64,000 nucleotides of DNA from Terrisporobacter othiniensis (GCF_000808015.1 NZ_JWHR01000038.1:44066-108065), one strand, 5' to 3'. Shown: positions 46,208-54,916, counted from the first letter of the stretch. A program made the numbers and translations. The notes: a model not told the origin generated them from the sequence alone.

Positions 46208-47230
46208 ATGGTAAAAAGTAAAAGTTTAAACAGAGTACTAGTAGTAATATCAGTAATAGGTTTAACGCTAGGTGCAGTTGGATGTTCTTCTAGCAAGAAG
46301 ACAGAATCACCAGAAGCTAAAGTTGAATCAAGTAATTTTGAAAAGGTAGAGTATACATATTCTGACGGAGCGAAAGATTATGATGTAAAAGTAGAAACTC
46401 CAAGACAAAAAGCTGTAACTTTATCTCAATTTATGACAGAGATGTTACTAGCACTAGATTTAGGGGATAGAATGGTAGGAACAGCACTTTTAGATAACCC
46501 AATACTACCAGAATTTAAAGAAGCTTATGAAAAGATACCACAGCTTAAAATAGGTGAGGGACATTCTGTATCAAAAGAAGGTTTTATGGCTACAGGAGCA
46601 GATTTTGTTAGTGGTTGGGATTCATCAATAAGTGAGCAAACGACAGGATCTCCACAGGAACTTATTGAAAAAGATATAGCACCATTTATGGCTAAATCTT
46701 ATTCTGCAGATGCTACAGTAGATACTGTTTATGAAGACTTTGAACTACTTGGAAAAATATTTGGAGTTCAAGATAAATCAACAGAAGTAATAAATAAAAT
46801 GAAAAGTGATATAAAATCAGTAACTAATAAATTAGGAAATATAAAAGATGAAGATAGAGTGAAAATGATGGTGTATGATTCTGGAGAAAAAGATGCCATG
46901 GTAGTTGGATCTGGTCTTGCTAATAATTTAATTGAGCTAGCAGGTGGAAGTAATATATTTGGAAAAGATGCAAAAAAACCATATATAAATGTTTCTTTTG
47001 AGAGCATAGTAGCACAAAATCCAGAAGTAATATTAGTAACTGATTTTATGGCTGGACAACCAGTTAAAGAAAAAATTGAGTTTCTAAAATCTCATCCTGC
47101 ATTAAAAGATGTATCAGCTATAAAAAATAATAAGATATATGTTGTAGGATTAGCAGATTTATCTCCAGGTGTTAGAAATCCTAAGTTAATAGAAGAAATG
47201 TATGGATATTTCTATGGAGAAAATAAATAA
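46208..47230 (+). CDS. ABC transporter metal/metal-chelate binding lipoprotein
   Basis: A 340-residue class III (helical-backbone, FepB/BtuF-like) solute-binding protein. The lipoprotein signal ends at Cys26 (lipobox GAVGC), so it is anchored outside the membrane. Such proteins bind siderophores, cobalamin, haem or nickel complexes; no residue in it decides between these. Its stop codon overlaps the permease ATG by one base. Given the CooT gene and His-rich partners downstream and the nickel enzymes upstream, nickel is the favoured cargo; cobalt or corrinoid is an alternative. Confidence 0.8.
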   Translation: MVKSKSLNRVLVVISVIGLTLGAVGCSSSKKTESPEAKVESSNFEKVEYTYSDGAKDYDVKVETPRQKAVTLSQFMTEMLLALDLGDRMVGTALLDNPILPEFKEAYEKIPQLKIGEGHSVSKEGFMATGADFVSGWDSSISEQTTGSPQELIEKDIAPFMAKSYSADATVDTVYEDFELLGKIFGVQDKSTEVINKMKSDIKSVTNKLGNIKDEDRVKMMVYDSGEKDAMVVGSGLANNLIELAGGSNIFGKDAKKPYINVSFESIVAQNPEVILVTDFMAGQPVKEKIEFLKSHPALKDVSAIKNNKIYVVGLADLSPGVRNPKLIEEMYGYFYGENK

Positions 47231-48312
47231 TGGAGATATCGGTAAAGCAAAAGAGAAGCCTTTCTAACAAGAAAGGTTTCTTGTTTTGGATACTACTGTT
47301 AACAGTCATATTAGCGGTAACAGTAGTTATTGCTATTGCAATAGGTAGTACATACGTAGAACCTGGAGAAGTGTATAAAGTACTACTTAATAAGTTAACA
47401 AAAGGAAGTTTATTTGGCAATGTTGGAACAGTTATGACACAAAATATAATATGGGAAATTAGATTTCCTAGAGTTTTATTGGGAGCCATATGCGGAGCTG
47501 GATTGGCACTTTGTGGTGTAATGATGCAATGTGTGACAAAGAACCCAATAGCAGAGCCGTACATATTAGGAATATCTTCAGGAGCATCTTGTGGAGCAGT
47601 TGGGGTAATTGTTCTTGGAGGAGTATCAGCAATAGGAATTAATAGCATTAGTGCAGGTGCATTTGTGGGTTCTATAATATCAGGAGTATTGGTATTTGCA
47701 ATAGGAACTAAAATGGGAAAGACAACATCTACAACAAGGCTTGTACTTACAGGAATGGCCATATCAACCATATTTTCAGCGTTAACTAATTTACTTATAT
47801 ATTCAGCAGAAAATTCAAATCAAGCTAAAAATGCGTTGTTTTGGACTGTGGGTAGTTTAGGTGGAGCAAAATGGGATGTATTATTACTTCCTTTTGTCAT
47901 TTTAATCATAGTGATGATAATAGTGTTTATAATGTCTAAGTCTTTAGATATACTGCTTTTAGGAGATGATAATGCCATAGTTTTGGGTATAAATGTGAAG
48001 TTTATAAAATCTATGATATTAATATTAGCCACATTATTAACATCGTCTTTAGTTGCAATAACAGGTGCAATTGGATTTATAGGCCTTGTAGTACCTCATG
48101 TATGTAGAACTATTGGAGGAAATGATCATAAAAAGTTAATAGTACTTTCTTCTTTAGTAGGGGCTATATTTTTAATAATATCAGACGTATTTGCAAGAGG
48201 GCTTTTCCCTCCAATAGAAATACCTATAGGAATAATAACATCACTAGTTGGTGGTCCGTTCTTCTTATATTTAATTTCCAAAAGAGAATATGATTTTGGA
48301 GGCAATGAATAA
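47230..48312 (+). CDS. FecCD/BtuC-family ABC transporter permease
   Basis: An integral membrane permease of 360 residues with about ten hydrophobic segments and family motifs (RFPRVLLGAICGAGLALCGVMMQ near 79-101, GAIGFIGLVVPHVCR near 281-295, IGIITSLVGGPFFLYL at the end). It forms a homodimer pore for the binding protein above. Both ends overlap neighbours by one base, indicating translational coupling within the operon. Confidence 0.93.
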   Translation: MEISVKQKRSLSNKKGFLFWILLLTVILAVTVVIAIAIGSTYVEPGEVYKVLLNKLTKGSLFGNVGTVMTQNIIWEIRFPRVLLGAICGAGLALCGVMMQCVTKNPIAEPYILGISSGASCGAVGVIVLGGVSAIGINSISAGAFVGSIISGVLVFAIGTKMGKTTSTTRLVLTGMAISTIFSALTNLLIYSAENSNQAKNALFWTVGSLGGAKWDVLLLPFVILIIVMIIVFIMSKSLDILLLGDDNAIVLGINVKFIKSMILILATLLTSSLVAITGAIGFIGLVVPHVCRTIGGNDHKKLIVLSSLVGAIFLIISDVFARGLFPPIEIPIGIITSLVGGPFFLYLISKREYDFGGNE

Positions 48313-49169
48313 TGCATAAAATTCAAGTGAAAAATTTAAGATTTAGTATAGATAATAAAGAAATATTGAAAGATATATCTTTTGATATTCCTAAAGGAAG
48401 TTTTGTAGGTATTATAGGACCGAATGGGTCAGGTAAATCTACTTTATTAAAAAATATATATAGGCTATATAAGCCTTCAAGTGGGAAGATAATTTTGGAC
48501 AATAAAGACTTATCCAAGATGAAAGATAAAGAATGTGCAAAAGAAATAGCTGTACTAGCTCAAGAAAGTAATTCTCAGTTTGACTTCACTGTGGAGCAAA
48601 TAGTAAAAATGGGAAGATATCCTTATAAATCTGTTATTGAAGACTATTCCAAGGATGATTTAAAAATGGTATTAGAAATGTTAAAAAAAGTAGGTTTAGA
48701 TGATTATAGTTATAGAAGTTTTTCTAACTTGTCAGGAGGAGAAAAACAGAGAGCTTTAATTGCAAGGGCATTAGTACAAAATACAGATTTTTTAATATTA
48801 GACGAACCAACAAATCATTTAGATATTGGGTATCAAATACAGTTAATGGATTTGGTAAAAAGTATGAATATAACAACATTGTCAGCAATACATGATATGA
48901 ACATAGCATCTATGTATTGTGATTATTTAATAGTTATGAAAGATGGACAAATAAAGAAATTTGGAAATGTGGAAGAAGTAATAACATCAGAAACATTAAA
49001 AGAAATATTTGGAGTAAATGCTTATGTAGGCAAAAATCCAATTAATCAAAAATTACAAGTGTCTTTTATGCATACTCATGAACATATAAATGGGGTAGGT
49101 GATAACCATATACATGAGGATGGATTTACAGGATTACATTCTCATGAAGAGAATCAAATATATGTCTAA
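48312..49169 (+). CDS. ABC transporter ATPase with His-rich C-terminal tail
   Basis: A 285-residue FepC/BtuD-type ATPase. Walker A is GPNGSGKST (about 36-44), signature LSGGEKQR (about 139-146), Walker B FLILDEPTNHLD. The standard fold ends near residue 245; the extra 35-40 residues contain seven histidines in HTHEH, NHIH and HSH groupings. Such a tail is unusual for haem or siderophore ATPases and looks like a cytosolic metal-binding or sensing appendix, supporting a nickel, cobalt or zinc cargo. Confidence 0.9.
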   Translation: MHKIQVKNLRFSIDNKEILKDISFDIPKGSFVGIIGPNGSGKSTLLKNIYRLYKPSSGKIILDNKDLSKMKDKECAKEIAVLAQESNSQFDFTVEQIVKMGRYPYKSVIEDYSKDDLKMVLEMLKKVGLDDYSYRSFSNLSGGEKQRALIARALVQNTDFLILDEPTNHLDIGYQIQLMDLVKSMNITTLSAIHDMNIASMYCDYLIVMKDGQIKKFGNVEEVITSETLKEIFGVNAYVGKNPINQKLQVSFMHTHEHINGVGDNHIHEDGFTGLHSHEENQIYV

Positions 49170-49243
49170 TTTAGGAAAATACAATACAAAAACAAGTTTT
49201 TTACAATAATTTTTGTTGTAAGAAATAAATTGTACTTAAGTGT

Positions 49244-49272
49244 TTGACTTGCAAATAATATGAGTATATACT
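49244..49272 (+). promoter_or_regulatory. Promoter of cooT with palindromic -10
   Basis: TTGACT (49244-49249) and TATACT (49267-49272), 17-bp spacing. A perfect 10-bp palindrome (AGTATATACT, 49263-49272) covers the -10 box and could be an operator. Confidence 0.65.
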
Positions 49273-49381
49273 TATATTAATAGAAAAATTTGTAAATGAA
49301 ATCATGAAGGTTTCTTATGGTATTGTAATGCCTTTGGAAATCTTTTTTTTGATTAGATTTATAATTAAGGGGGATTTTTAT

Positions 49382-49573
49382 ATGTGTGAATCATCTGCAT
49401 TTGTATTAGGAAAAGATAATAAATTAGAAAAAGTAATGGAAAATGTGGTAAACGTAGATCCAACTGAAGGAAAGGTTTATTTAACAGATTTATTAGGAGA
49501 ACAAAAAATAGTTGATGGATTTATTAAAGAAATAAGATTAATGGATCACAAAATAATTTTAGCAGAAAAATAA
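49382..49573 (+). CDS. cooT: CooT-family nickel-binding protein
   Basis: A 63-residue protein beginning MCESSAF. The Met-Cys start is typical of CooT, in which Cys2 binds Ni(II) at the dimer interface in Rhodospirillum rubrum CooT, a CODH accessory protein. The family is also labelled a predicted RNA-binding protein. The start is ATG 49382 (AAGGGGGA 7 nt upstream); an in-frame upstream extension to 49304 encodes a hydrophobic leader without a ribosome-binding site and is rejected. It has its own promoter, followed by two small genes on the same strand. Confidence 0.85.
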   Translation: MCESSAFVLGKDNKLEKVMENVVNVDPTEGKVYLTDLLGEQKIVDGFIKEIRLMDHKIILAEK

Positions 49574-49597
49574 AAATTAAATCAGGGGTAGGTCAAT

Positions 49598-50014
49598 ATG
49601 ATAATTGCAGTAATAGACGGAATGGGTGGAGGTATAGGAGCACAGGTTGTTAGCGCACTGAGGGAGGAATTACCGACATATATGGAGATATATGCTTTAG
49701 GTACAAACTCAATAGCAACAAGTGCCATGATGAAGGCTCATGCTAATAAAGGTGCAACTGGAGAAAATGCAATAGTAGTATCTTCAAAAAAAGCCAATAT
49801 AATTGTTTCGCCTATTTCGATTGTTATGCCAAATACTATGATGGGAGAAGTAACAAGCGCCATAAGTGAGGCCGTTTGTGATAGCGAAGCATTTAAAATA
49901 TTATTACCAATAATGCCAGAAAATTTTGAAGTAATAGGTATAGAAGGAAAACCATTATCATTATTAATTAAAGACACAATCAAAATAATAAAAAGGGAAT
50001 TTAATATAAAATAA
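49598..50014 (+). CDS. DUF3842 family protein
   Basis: A 138-residue protein recognised as DUF3842-like: MIIAVIDGMGGGIGAQVVSALRE, a glycine-rich Rossmann-like opening, then a small alpha/beta fold with AHANKGATGENAIVV. No catalytic function is established. It lies between cooT and a His-rich gene (24 and 13 nt gaps) with a GGGG(T)A site before the ATG, which suggests a role in nickel handling or CODH maturation; that is inference from context only. Confidence 0.75.
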   Translation: MIIAVIDGMGGGIGAQVVSALREELPTYMEIYALGTNSIATSAMMKAHANKGATGENAIVVSSKKANIIVSPISIVMPNTMMGEVTSAISEAVCDSEAFKILLPIMPENFEVIGIEGKPLSLLIKDTIKIIKREFNIK

Positions 50015-50027
50015 GGGGGACTTTAAA

Positions 50028-50336
50028 ATGTTTAATAAAAATATAGCTTTATATCATGAAGGGCATCATCATGATGACGACCATGTACATACTGAGTGTG
50101 GATGCGGAGGTAACTGTCATGACCACGAAGAAGAAATTAGTAAGGATGAAAAGACGTTAAATATTTTATTAGTACACTGGGTAAATCATAATGAATCTCA
50201 TGAAGAAGGCTTTAGAGAATGGGTGAGCAAAGCTAAAGAAATGGGAAAAGAAGAAACAGCTGAGTATATAGAAAAAGCAATAGAATATATGCAACAAGCT
50301 AATGAGATGTTATTAGAAGCTAAAAAACATATGTAG
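50028..50336 (+). CDS. Small histidine-rich metal-binding protein
   Basis: A 102-residue protein in two parts. Residues about 10-37 are dense in His, Asp and Cys (HEGHHHDDDHVH, CGCGGNCHDH), a likely nickel or zinc storage or transfer site. Residues about 45-102 form a helical module opening LLVHWVNHNESHEEGF, a small domain I have seen described as DUF8180-like. No signal peptide, so cytosolic. Last gene of the cooT operon, before a clear terminator. Confidence 0.8.
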   Translation: MFNKNIALYHEGHHHDDDHVHTECGCGGNCHDHEEEISKDEKTLNILLVHWVNHNESHEEGFREWVSKAKEMGKEETAEYIEKAIEYMQQANEMLLEAKKHM

Positions 50337-50348
50337 TTATGTGATATA

Positions 50349-50384
50349 AAAAGCAAAGAAGATGAAAATTTTCTTTGCTTTTGT
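50349..50384 (+). terminator. Terminator of the cooT operon
   Basis: AAAAGCAAAGAA (50349-50360) pairs with TTCTTTGCTTTT (50371-50382). Confidence 0.8.
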
Positions 50385-50436
50385 TAATAATAGAATTAAA
50401 TTTTAGATACAAATAATATTTTATAAATTTTAATTG

Positions 50437-50465
50437 TTGACAAAAAGGTTTTCATATAATATAAT
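50437..50465 (+). promoter_or_regulatory. Consensus promoter of tRNA-Ser
   Basis: TTGACA (50437-50442), 17 bp, TATAAT (50460-50465): an exact consensus promoter placed 11 bp before the tRNA. Confidence 0.9.
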
Positions 50466-50476
50466 GAAATGGTATT

Positions 50477-50569
50477 GGAGAAGTACTCAAGTGGCTCAAG
50501 AGGATCCCCTGCTAAGGGATTAGGCTGGATTAAACCGGTGCGAGGGTTCGAATCCCTCCTTCTCCGCCA
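50477..50569 (+). tRNA. tRNA-Ser (anticodon GCT)
   Basis: A class II tRNA with acceptor stem GGAGAAG/CTTCTCC, anticodon loop CTGCTAA with GCT at 50511-50513, a long variable arm, the T-loop GTTCGAATC and an encoded CCA end (50567-50569). It decodes AGC and AGU serine codons. It is a single tRNA gene, transcribed from its own consensus promoter. Confidence 0.96.
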
Positions 50570-50572
50570 ATC

Positions 50573-50608
50573 AAAAAGACTATGGAATAACTTCCATAGT
50601 CTTTTTTT
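50573..50608 (+). terminator. Terminator after tRNA-Ser
   Basis: A 13-15-bp stem (AAAGACTATGGAA with TTCCATAGTCTTT), 4-nt loop, then seven T. Confidence 0.9.
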
Positions 50609-50674
50609 ATAATCTCAAATACTTCAAATAAAAATGATTCGCTACGCAGTGGCTCAAGTGAATCTAATTCTAAA

Positions 50675-51688
50675 TTAATCTTTATTATTTTTGATCATAT
50701 TTTTAGATATATCCATTACAAAGTCATTATAATATGGTAATGATTTAAATAAAATTTTAAGATTTAAAAGTTGATTTTCTATGTCATTTAAAATAATTTT
50801 TTGTGTTGTATCAGGATAATTCTCAAGAGTATTTAGTATTAACTTCAGACTTTTTGTAGAAGAGTCTATTTGATCTAAAATCACTTCGCTTTTTTCATAT
50901 TGATCTTTTAATTTTAAACTTTGCATATATAGTAATTTAGCATTATCCAATAAAACTTCATTTTCAGTAATTTTTGATTTAAGTAGGTTTAAATCATCAA
51001 TTTTCTTATTATTATCATTGTCAATATTTTCTTTATCATTTGTAGTTAAATAATTAATTATATCCTCAATATCTACATTGTCTTTTTTTAGTTTTACTTT
51101 AAAATAATATAGAAAACCAGAAATAATAATTGCAACTAAAGAGCTTGCACTTTGTATTGATTTACTATGTAAAGCAGATAAAGAATTAATTTTATCATTT
51201 TCTTTTTCAATATTTTCTGATTGTGAAGTTATGTCTAAGGTAATATTATTTAATATTTTTAGTTGTTCGGTATTATAGTTTATGATTTCATTTTCTAATT
51301 GAGTAGATATAGAGCTATTATAGCTTTGATTAAAATAATTTATATTTAAATCTTTAAAATTATCCAGCGTATAAGTAAGTTTATTTTTCTCAGTCAAAGT
51401 AAGATACCCTTCTTTGTGCATATTCTCAACATTTTGATAAATTTCTTTCATGCCTTCATTGAATTTATTTTTATAGTCTTTATCTTGTGTTAGAATATAA
51501 AGTCTTTGATCTTGAGAACATTTGACTAAATCACTTCTTAAATCACTTAGAATTAAAGTTTTTTTTCTTAAACTACTACTTTCTTCTATATAACTAGATA
51601 TTTTATTATTAGTTCTATAAGTATATACACTTATAGAAAGTAACATTGTTATTATTACAGAAAGAGATATAATTATCTTTTTTTTCAT
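50675..51688 (-). CDS. Two-TM sensor-like protein without output domain
   Basis: A 337-residue membrane protein. TM1 is at about 4-22; an extracytoplasmic helical region follows (about 23-180), with a CHASE3-like run LRSDLVKCSQDQRLYILTQDKDYKNKF; TM2 is at about 183-200; then a cytosolic coiled coil (about 200-337). The shape is that of a chemoreceptor or histidine-kinase sensor half, but no HAMP, kinase, cyclase or methyl-accepting domain is visible. It is monocistronic. The function is unknown and the CHASE3 resemblance is tentative. Confidence 0.6.
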   Translation of the reverse strand: MKKKIIISLSVIITMLLSISVYTYRTNNKISSYIEESSSLRKKTLILSDLRSDLVKCSQDQRLYILTQDKDYKNKFNEGMKEIYQNVENMHKEGYLTLTEKNKLTYTLDNFKDLNINYFNQSYNSSISTQLENEIINYNTEQLKILNNITLDITSQSENIEKENDKINSLSALHSKSIQSASSLVAIIISGFLYYFKVKLKKDNVDIEDIINYLTTNDKENIDNDNNKKIDDLNLLKSKITENEVLLDNAKLLYMQSLKLKDQYEKSEVILDQIDSSTKSLKLILNTLENYPDTTQKIILNDIENQLLNLKILFKSLPYYNDFVMDISKNMIKNNKD

Positions 51689-51791
51689 AAATATTCACCA
51701 ATTAATACTTTTTATATTAATATATTGTATAAATATGTAAAAAGTACCATGATTAGAGAGATATAAAAAATAAAGATATATTTATATAAAC

Positions 51792-53030
51792 TTATTCTTC
51801 TAAAACATTCAATTTCTTTGCAACAATACCAGTTGAGCTGGCTTGAACTAGAAGTGTTACTACTATTGCCATAAATACAGTAGATGATATAATTTCATAA
51901 CCAGGAACTTTATTTGATACTACAATACCTGATAATGCAGCGGGAATAACTCCCGTTTCTCTAACCCACATCATAAATAATTTTTCGTTCCAACTCCAAT
52001 TTGCTTTTTTATCAAAGGCAGTACAAATTAGAACTACTAGTGGTCTAGCTATGAATATAAGAATAAGAACTACGAGTAGTGATTTCCAACCATATTTTAT
52101 TAAAGAATTTAAATCCAAATGAGTTCCTAAAACAATAAAAATAGCCATTCTAGATATAGTAGCTATACATTCTCTAAAATGAACACCTTCTATATAAGGC
52201 TCATCATCAATCCAAAGATGGAAGGTTTTCTTATTACCTGCGACTAACCCAGCAATGAAAACAGACATATATCCGCTACCACCTAATTTTTCAGAAATTT
52301 CATAAGCAAGAATTGCAATTACCAATGATATTATAGGGGCATATTTATGGAAAATACCATATTGTTTATTAGATGATAAGGCTACACCTATAAGTGCTAC
52401 GACAACACCAACTATTAAACCAATAAGAATCATAAACACTAGTTGTAAAACAGTTTGTCCTAAGCTAGTTTCTTGAGTCATGGTAACTCCAGCTAAAACA
52501 CTTGAGAAGAGTATAGCGCCAAAGGCATCATTGAATGCAGATTCACTTATAACTGTTTGTTTTAACATTTTGTGAATTGATACTTGTTTAAATACAGGTA
52601 TTAAGCTCGCTGGGTCGGTAGATGCAACAATAGATCCTAAAAGGATACTAGTTGATATTGGCAAATTTAATATGTAAAAAGCTCCAACTGCAATGGTACT
52701 TGCAGTTATAAAAACCCCTAAGGAAGCTAACATTAAAACTGTTATTTTAACTTTGTTTAAAATTTTCAACTTAATCTCTCTTCCGCCTTCATAAAGTATA
52801 AAAGCCGAGCCAAAATTTAAAATTAGCTCATTTGCAACTGGATATGAATCTATATTAACTATATTAAAAAATATAGGACCAAATGCAACTCCAAAAAGTA
52901 GGTAAATAACTACATCAGGTATTTTTAATTTTTCTCCGATAAATCCTCCAATTATTCCAAGGATACTAATGGAAGCCATTAGAAGAAGTAATTCATTTGC
53001 GCTAACTGCTACTATATTTGTTTCGCTCAT
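51792..53030 (-). CDS. Cation:proton antiporter (CPA family)
   Basis: A 412-residue membrane protein with about 12-13 hydrophobic helices. Family motifs are visible: STDPASLIPVF near the first discontinuous helix and ESAFNDAFGAILF, with the ion-binding Asn-Asp pair. It likely exchanges Na+ or K+ for H+. No C-terminal TrkA or USP regulatory domain is present. The start is set to the ATG at 53030, because GGAGGT (53038-53043, minus strand) is 7 nt away; an upstream in-frame GTG overlaps that site. Confidence 0.88.
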   Translation of the reverse strand: MSETNIVAVSANELLLLMASISILGIIGGFIGEKLKIPDVVIYLLFGVAFGPIFFNIVNIDSYPVANELILNFGSAFILYEGGREIKLKILNKVKITVLMLASLGVFITASTIAVGAFYILNLPISTSILLGSIVASTDPASLIPVFKQVSIHKMLKQTVISESAFNDAFGAILFSSVLAGVTMTQETSLGQTVLQLVFMILIGLIVGVVVALIGVALSSNKQYGIFHKYAPIISLVIAILAYEISEKLGGSGYMSVFIAGLVAGNKKTFHLWIDDEPYIEGVHFRECIATISRMAIFIVLGTHLDLNSLIKYGWKSLLVVLILIFIARPLVVLICTAFDKKANWSWNEKLFMMWVRETGVIPAALSGIVVSNKVPGYEIISSTVFMAIVVTLLVQASSTGIVAKKLNVLEE

Positions 53031-53182
53031 AATTTTTACCTCCACAAATAATTATTTTTCATTAAAAATATTATTTGTAAAAAACTTATTTATATAGATA
53101 TGTTAACAAAATAATTTTCATATTTTATTAAACTTGTTTTTTAATAGAAACATAATTAAAATAGTCATAGGAGGAATAAGAT

Positions 53183-54748
53183 ATGATTAGGAAAACAGAT
53201 AGAATTGATGTAATGTTAAAAAGATTAGAAAAACTAAAATATAGGCTTATTTTAGATTCCTTAATAGTAGGTATAGTAGTAGGAATTATAATTGTTATAC
53301 ATAGAATTATATTATCAACACTTAGCCCTGTATTTATAAATTTTTATAAAAAAGCTAGTGAAAATTATATTTTAATACCTATATTATTTATAATTTTAAT
53401 AGTTCTTGGATTTGCAGTTGGCAGAATGGTAAAGAAAGAGCCTATGATTAGTGGTAGTGGTATACCGCAAGTAGAAGGTATATTAACTAGAAATTTAAAA
53501 CAAAATTGGCTCAATGTATTGGTATACAAATTTATAGGTGGATTAATTTGTTTAGGTGCAGGTCTTTCTCTTGGAAGAGAGGGTCCATCAGTTCAAATGG
53601 GAGCTTGTATTGGAGAAGGTATTTCTGAGAAAACTAAAAAATTAGATAATGAGAAAAAATATTTAATTACGAGTGGAGCAAGTGCAGGACTTTCAGCAGC
53701 TTTCAATGCACCCATATCGGGAGTCATGTTTTCTTTAGAAGAAACACATAAAAACTTTTCTTCTTTAGTATTAGTGTCAGCAATGATAGCATCTCTAATG
53801 GCTGATTTTGTCTCCAAAAACTTTTTTGGAATGACACCATCTTTACATTTTTCACAATTGAATTCTTTACCTTTAAAGTATTATTGGGGCCTTATAATTT
53901 TAGGTATAGTAATAGGAGTTAGTGGTGTTATATTTAGCAATGGTCTTTTAAAAACACAGGACTTATATAAGAAATTAAATAAAAGCGTGGAAGTAAAATG
54001 TATAATTCCTTTCGTCATAACAGGAATAGTAGGTATAATCTTTCCTATAGTATTGGGTGGGGGACATGATTTAATCATGGAATTAAAAGATAGTAACTTT
54101 ACTATGATGTTTTTATTTACCTTAATAGTAGTTAAATTTTTATTCACTTTTGTTTGTTTTGGATCTGGAGCTCCAGGGGGAATATTTTTCCCACTATTAG
54201 TACTAGGAGCCCTTGTTGGTAATTTTGTAGGATTAGTTTTTGCAAAGTATTTGGGTATACCAGACATGTATATAGTAAACTTTATAGTATTAGCAATGGC
54301 AGGACATTTTGCCTCTATAGTAAAAGCACCTATTACAGCTATATTATTAATTTCAGAAATGACAGGGTCTCTAAATCATTTGTTGTCTTTAGCAGTAGTG
54401 GTAATAGTATCTCAATTAACTTCAGATATTTTAAATTCTGCACCAATTTATGAAAGTTTATTAAGCAGAATTTTAGCTAAAGGTATAAATAAATATGAAG
54501 GAAGAGTAGGGAAGAAAACTCTAATAGAAATAGCAGTACAAATATACAGTGAATTAGATGACAAAGAAATAAAAGATATAGATTGGCCTGAAGATTGTTT
54601 AGTAGTATCTATACATAGAGGTGAAAAAGAAATTTTACCAAGGGGAGATACGAAGATTTATGCGGGAGATTTATTAGTAATAATGACTAATGAAGATCAT
54701 GCATCGTGTATGTTGGAAGATATATCTGAAATGGCAGCTACAATTTAA
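53183..54748 (+). CDS. ClC-family chloride transporter with RCK_C domain
   Basis: A 521-residue ClC protein with the anion-selectivity motifs GSGIPQVEG and GREGPSVQMG, the latter containing the gating glutamate typical of Cl-/H+ exchangers, and GSGAPGGIFFP. About 440-521 is a cytosolic TrkA-C (RCK_C) domain (DWPEDCLVVSIHRGEKEILPRGD), a likely ligand-controlled switch. It is divergent from the antiporter gene, suggesting shared pH or ion homeostasis. Confidence 0.92.
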   Translation: MIRKTDRIDVMLKRLEKLKYRLILDSLIVGIVVGIIIVIHRIILSTLSPVFINFYKKASENYILIPILFIILIVLGFAVGRMVKKEPMISGSGIPQVEGILTRNLKQNWLNVLVYKFIGGLICLGAGLSLGREGPSVQMGACIGEGISEKTKKLDNEKKYLITSGASAGLSAAFNAPISGVMFSLEETHKNFSSLVLVSAMIASLMADFVSKNFFGMTPSLHFSQLNSLPLKYYWGLIILGIVIGVSGVIFSNGLLKTQDLYKKLNKSVEVKCIIPFVITGIVGIIFPIVLGGGHDLIMELKDSNFTMMFLFTLIVVKFLFTFVCFGSGAPGGIFFPLLVLGALVGNFVGLVFAKYLGIPDMYIVNFIVLAMAGHFASIVKAPITAILLISEMTGSLNHLLSLAVVVIVSQLTSDILNSAPIYESLLSRILAKGINKYEGRVGKKTLIEIAVQIYSELDDKEIKDIDWPEDCLVVSIHRGEKEILPRGDTKIYAGDLLVIMTNEDHASCMLEDISEMAATI

Positions 54749-54760
54749 TAAATATTAAGC

Positions 54761-54828
54761 AAACCATCAGTTGACTTGATGAATGTAAAATCAACCATAA
54801 ATACATTGTGTCGACTGATGGTTTTATA
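54761..54828 (+). terminator. Terminator after the ClC gene
   Basis: AAACCATCAGTTGAC (54761-54775) pairs with GTCGACTGATGGTTT (54810-54824) around a loop of about 34 nt; a short T-run follows. Confidence 0.65.
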
Positions 54829-54916
54829 TTAATAAGATATAATATTAGATACGAGAATTTATTAAAGAAATTAGAAATATAGATTTAATAGGTAAATATA
54901 AAGGGGTTGAATAAAA

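Noticed and set aside
47181..47771. A 196-codon open frame on the minus strand
   Set aside because: It is the shadow of the FecCD permease gene: no ribosome-binding site, hydrophobic mirror composition and a real gene on the other strand.
49304..49381. A 26-residue N-terminal extension of CooT that could look like a membrane anchor
   Set aside because: It has no ribosome-binding site, whereas AAGGGGGA precedes the Met-Cys start at 49382 that is typical of the family.
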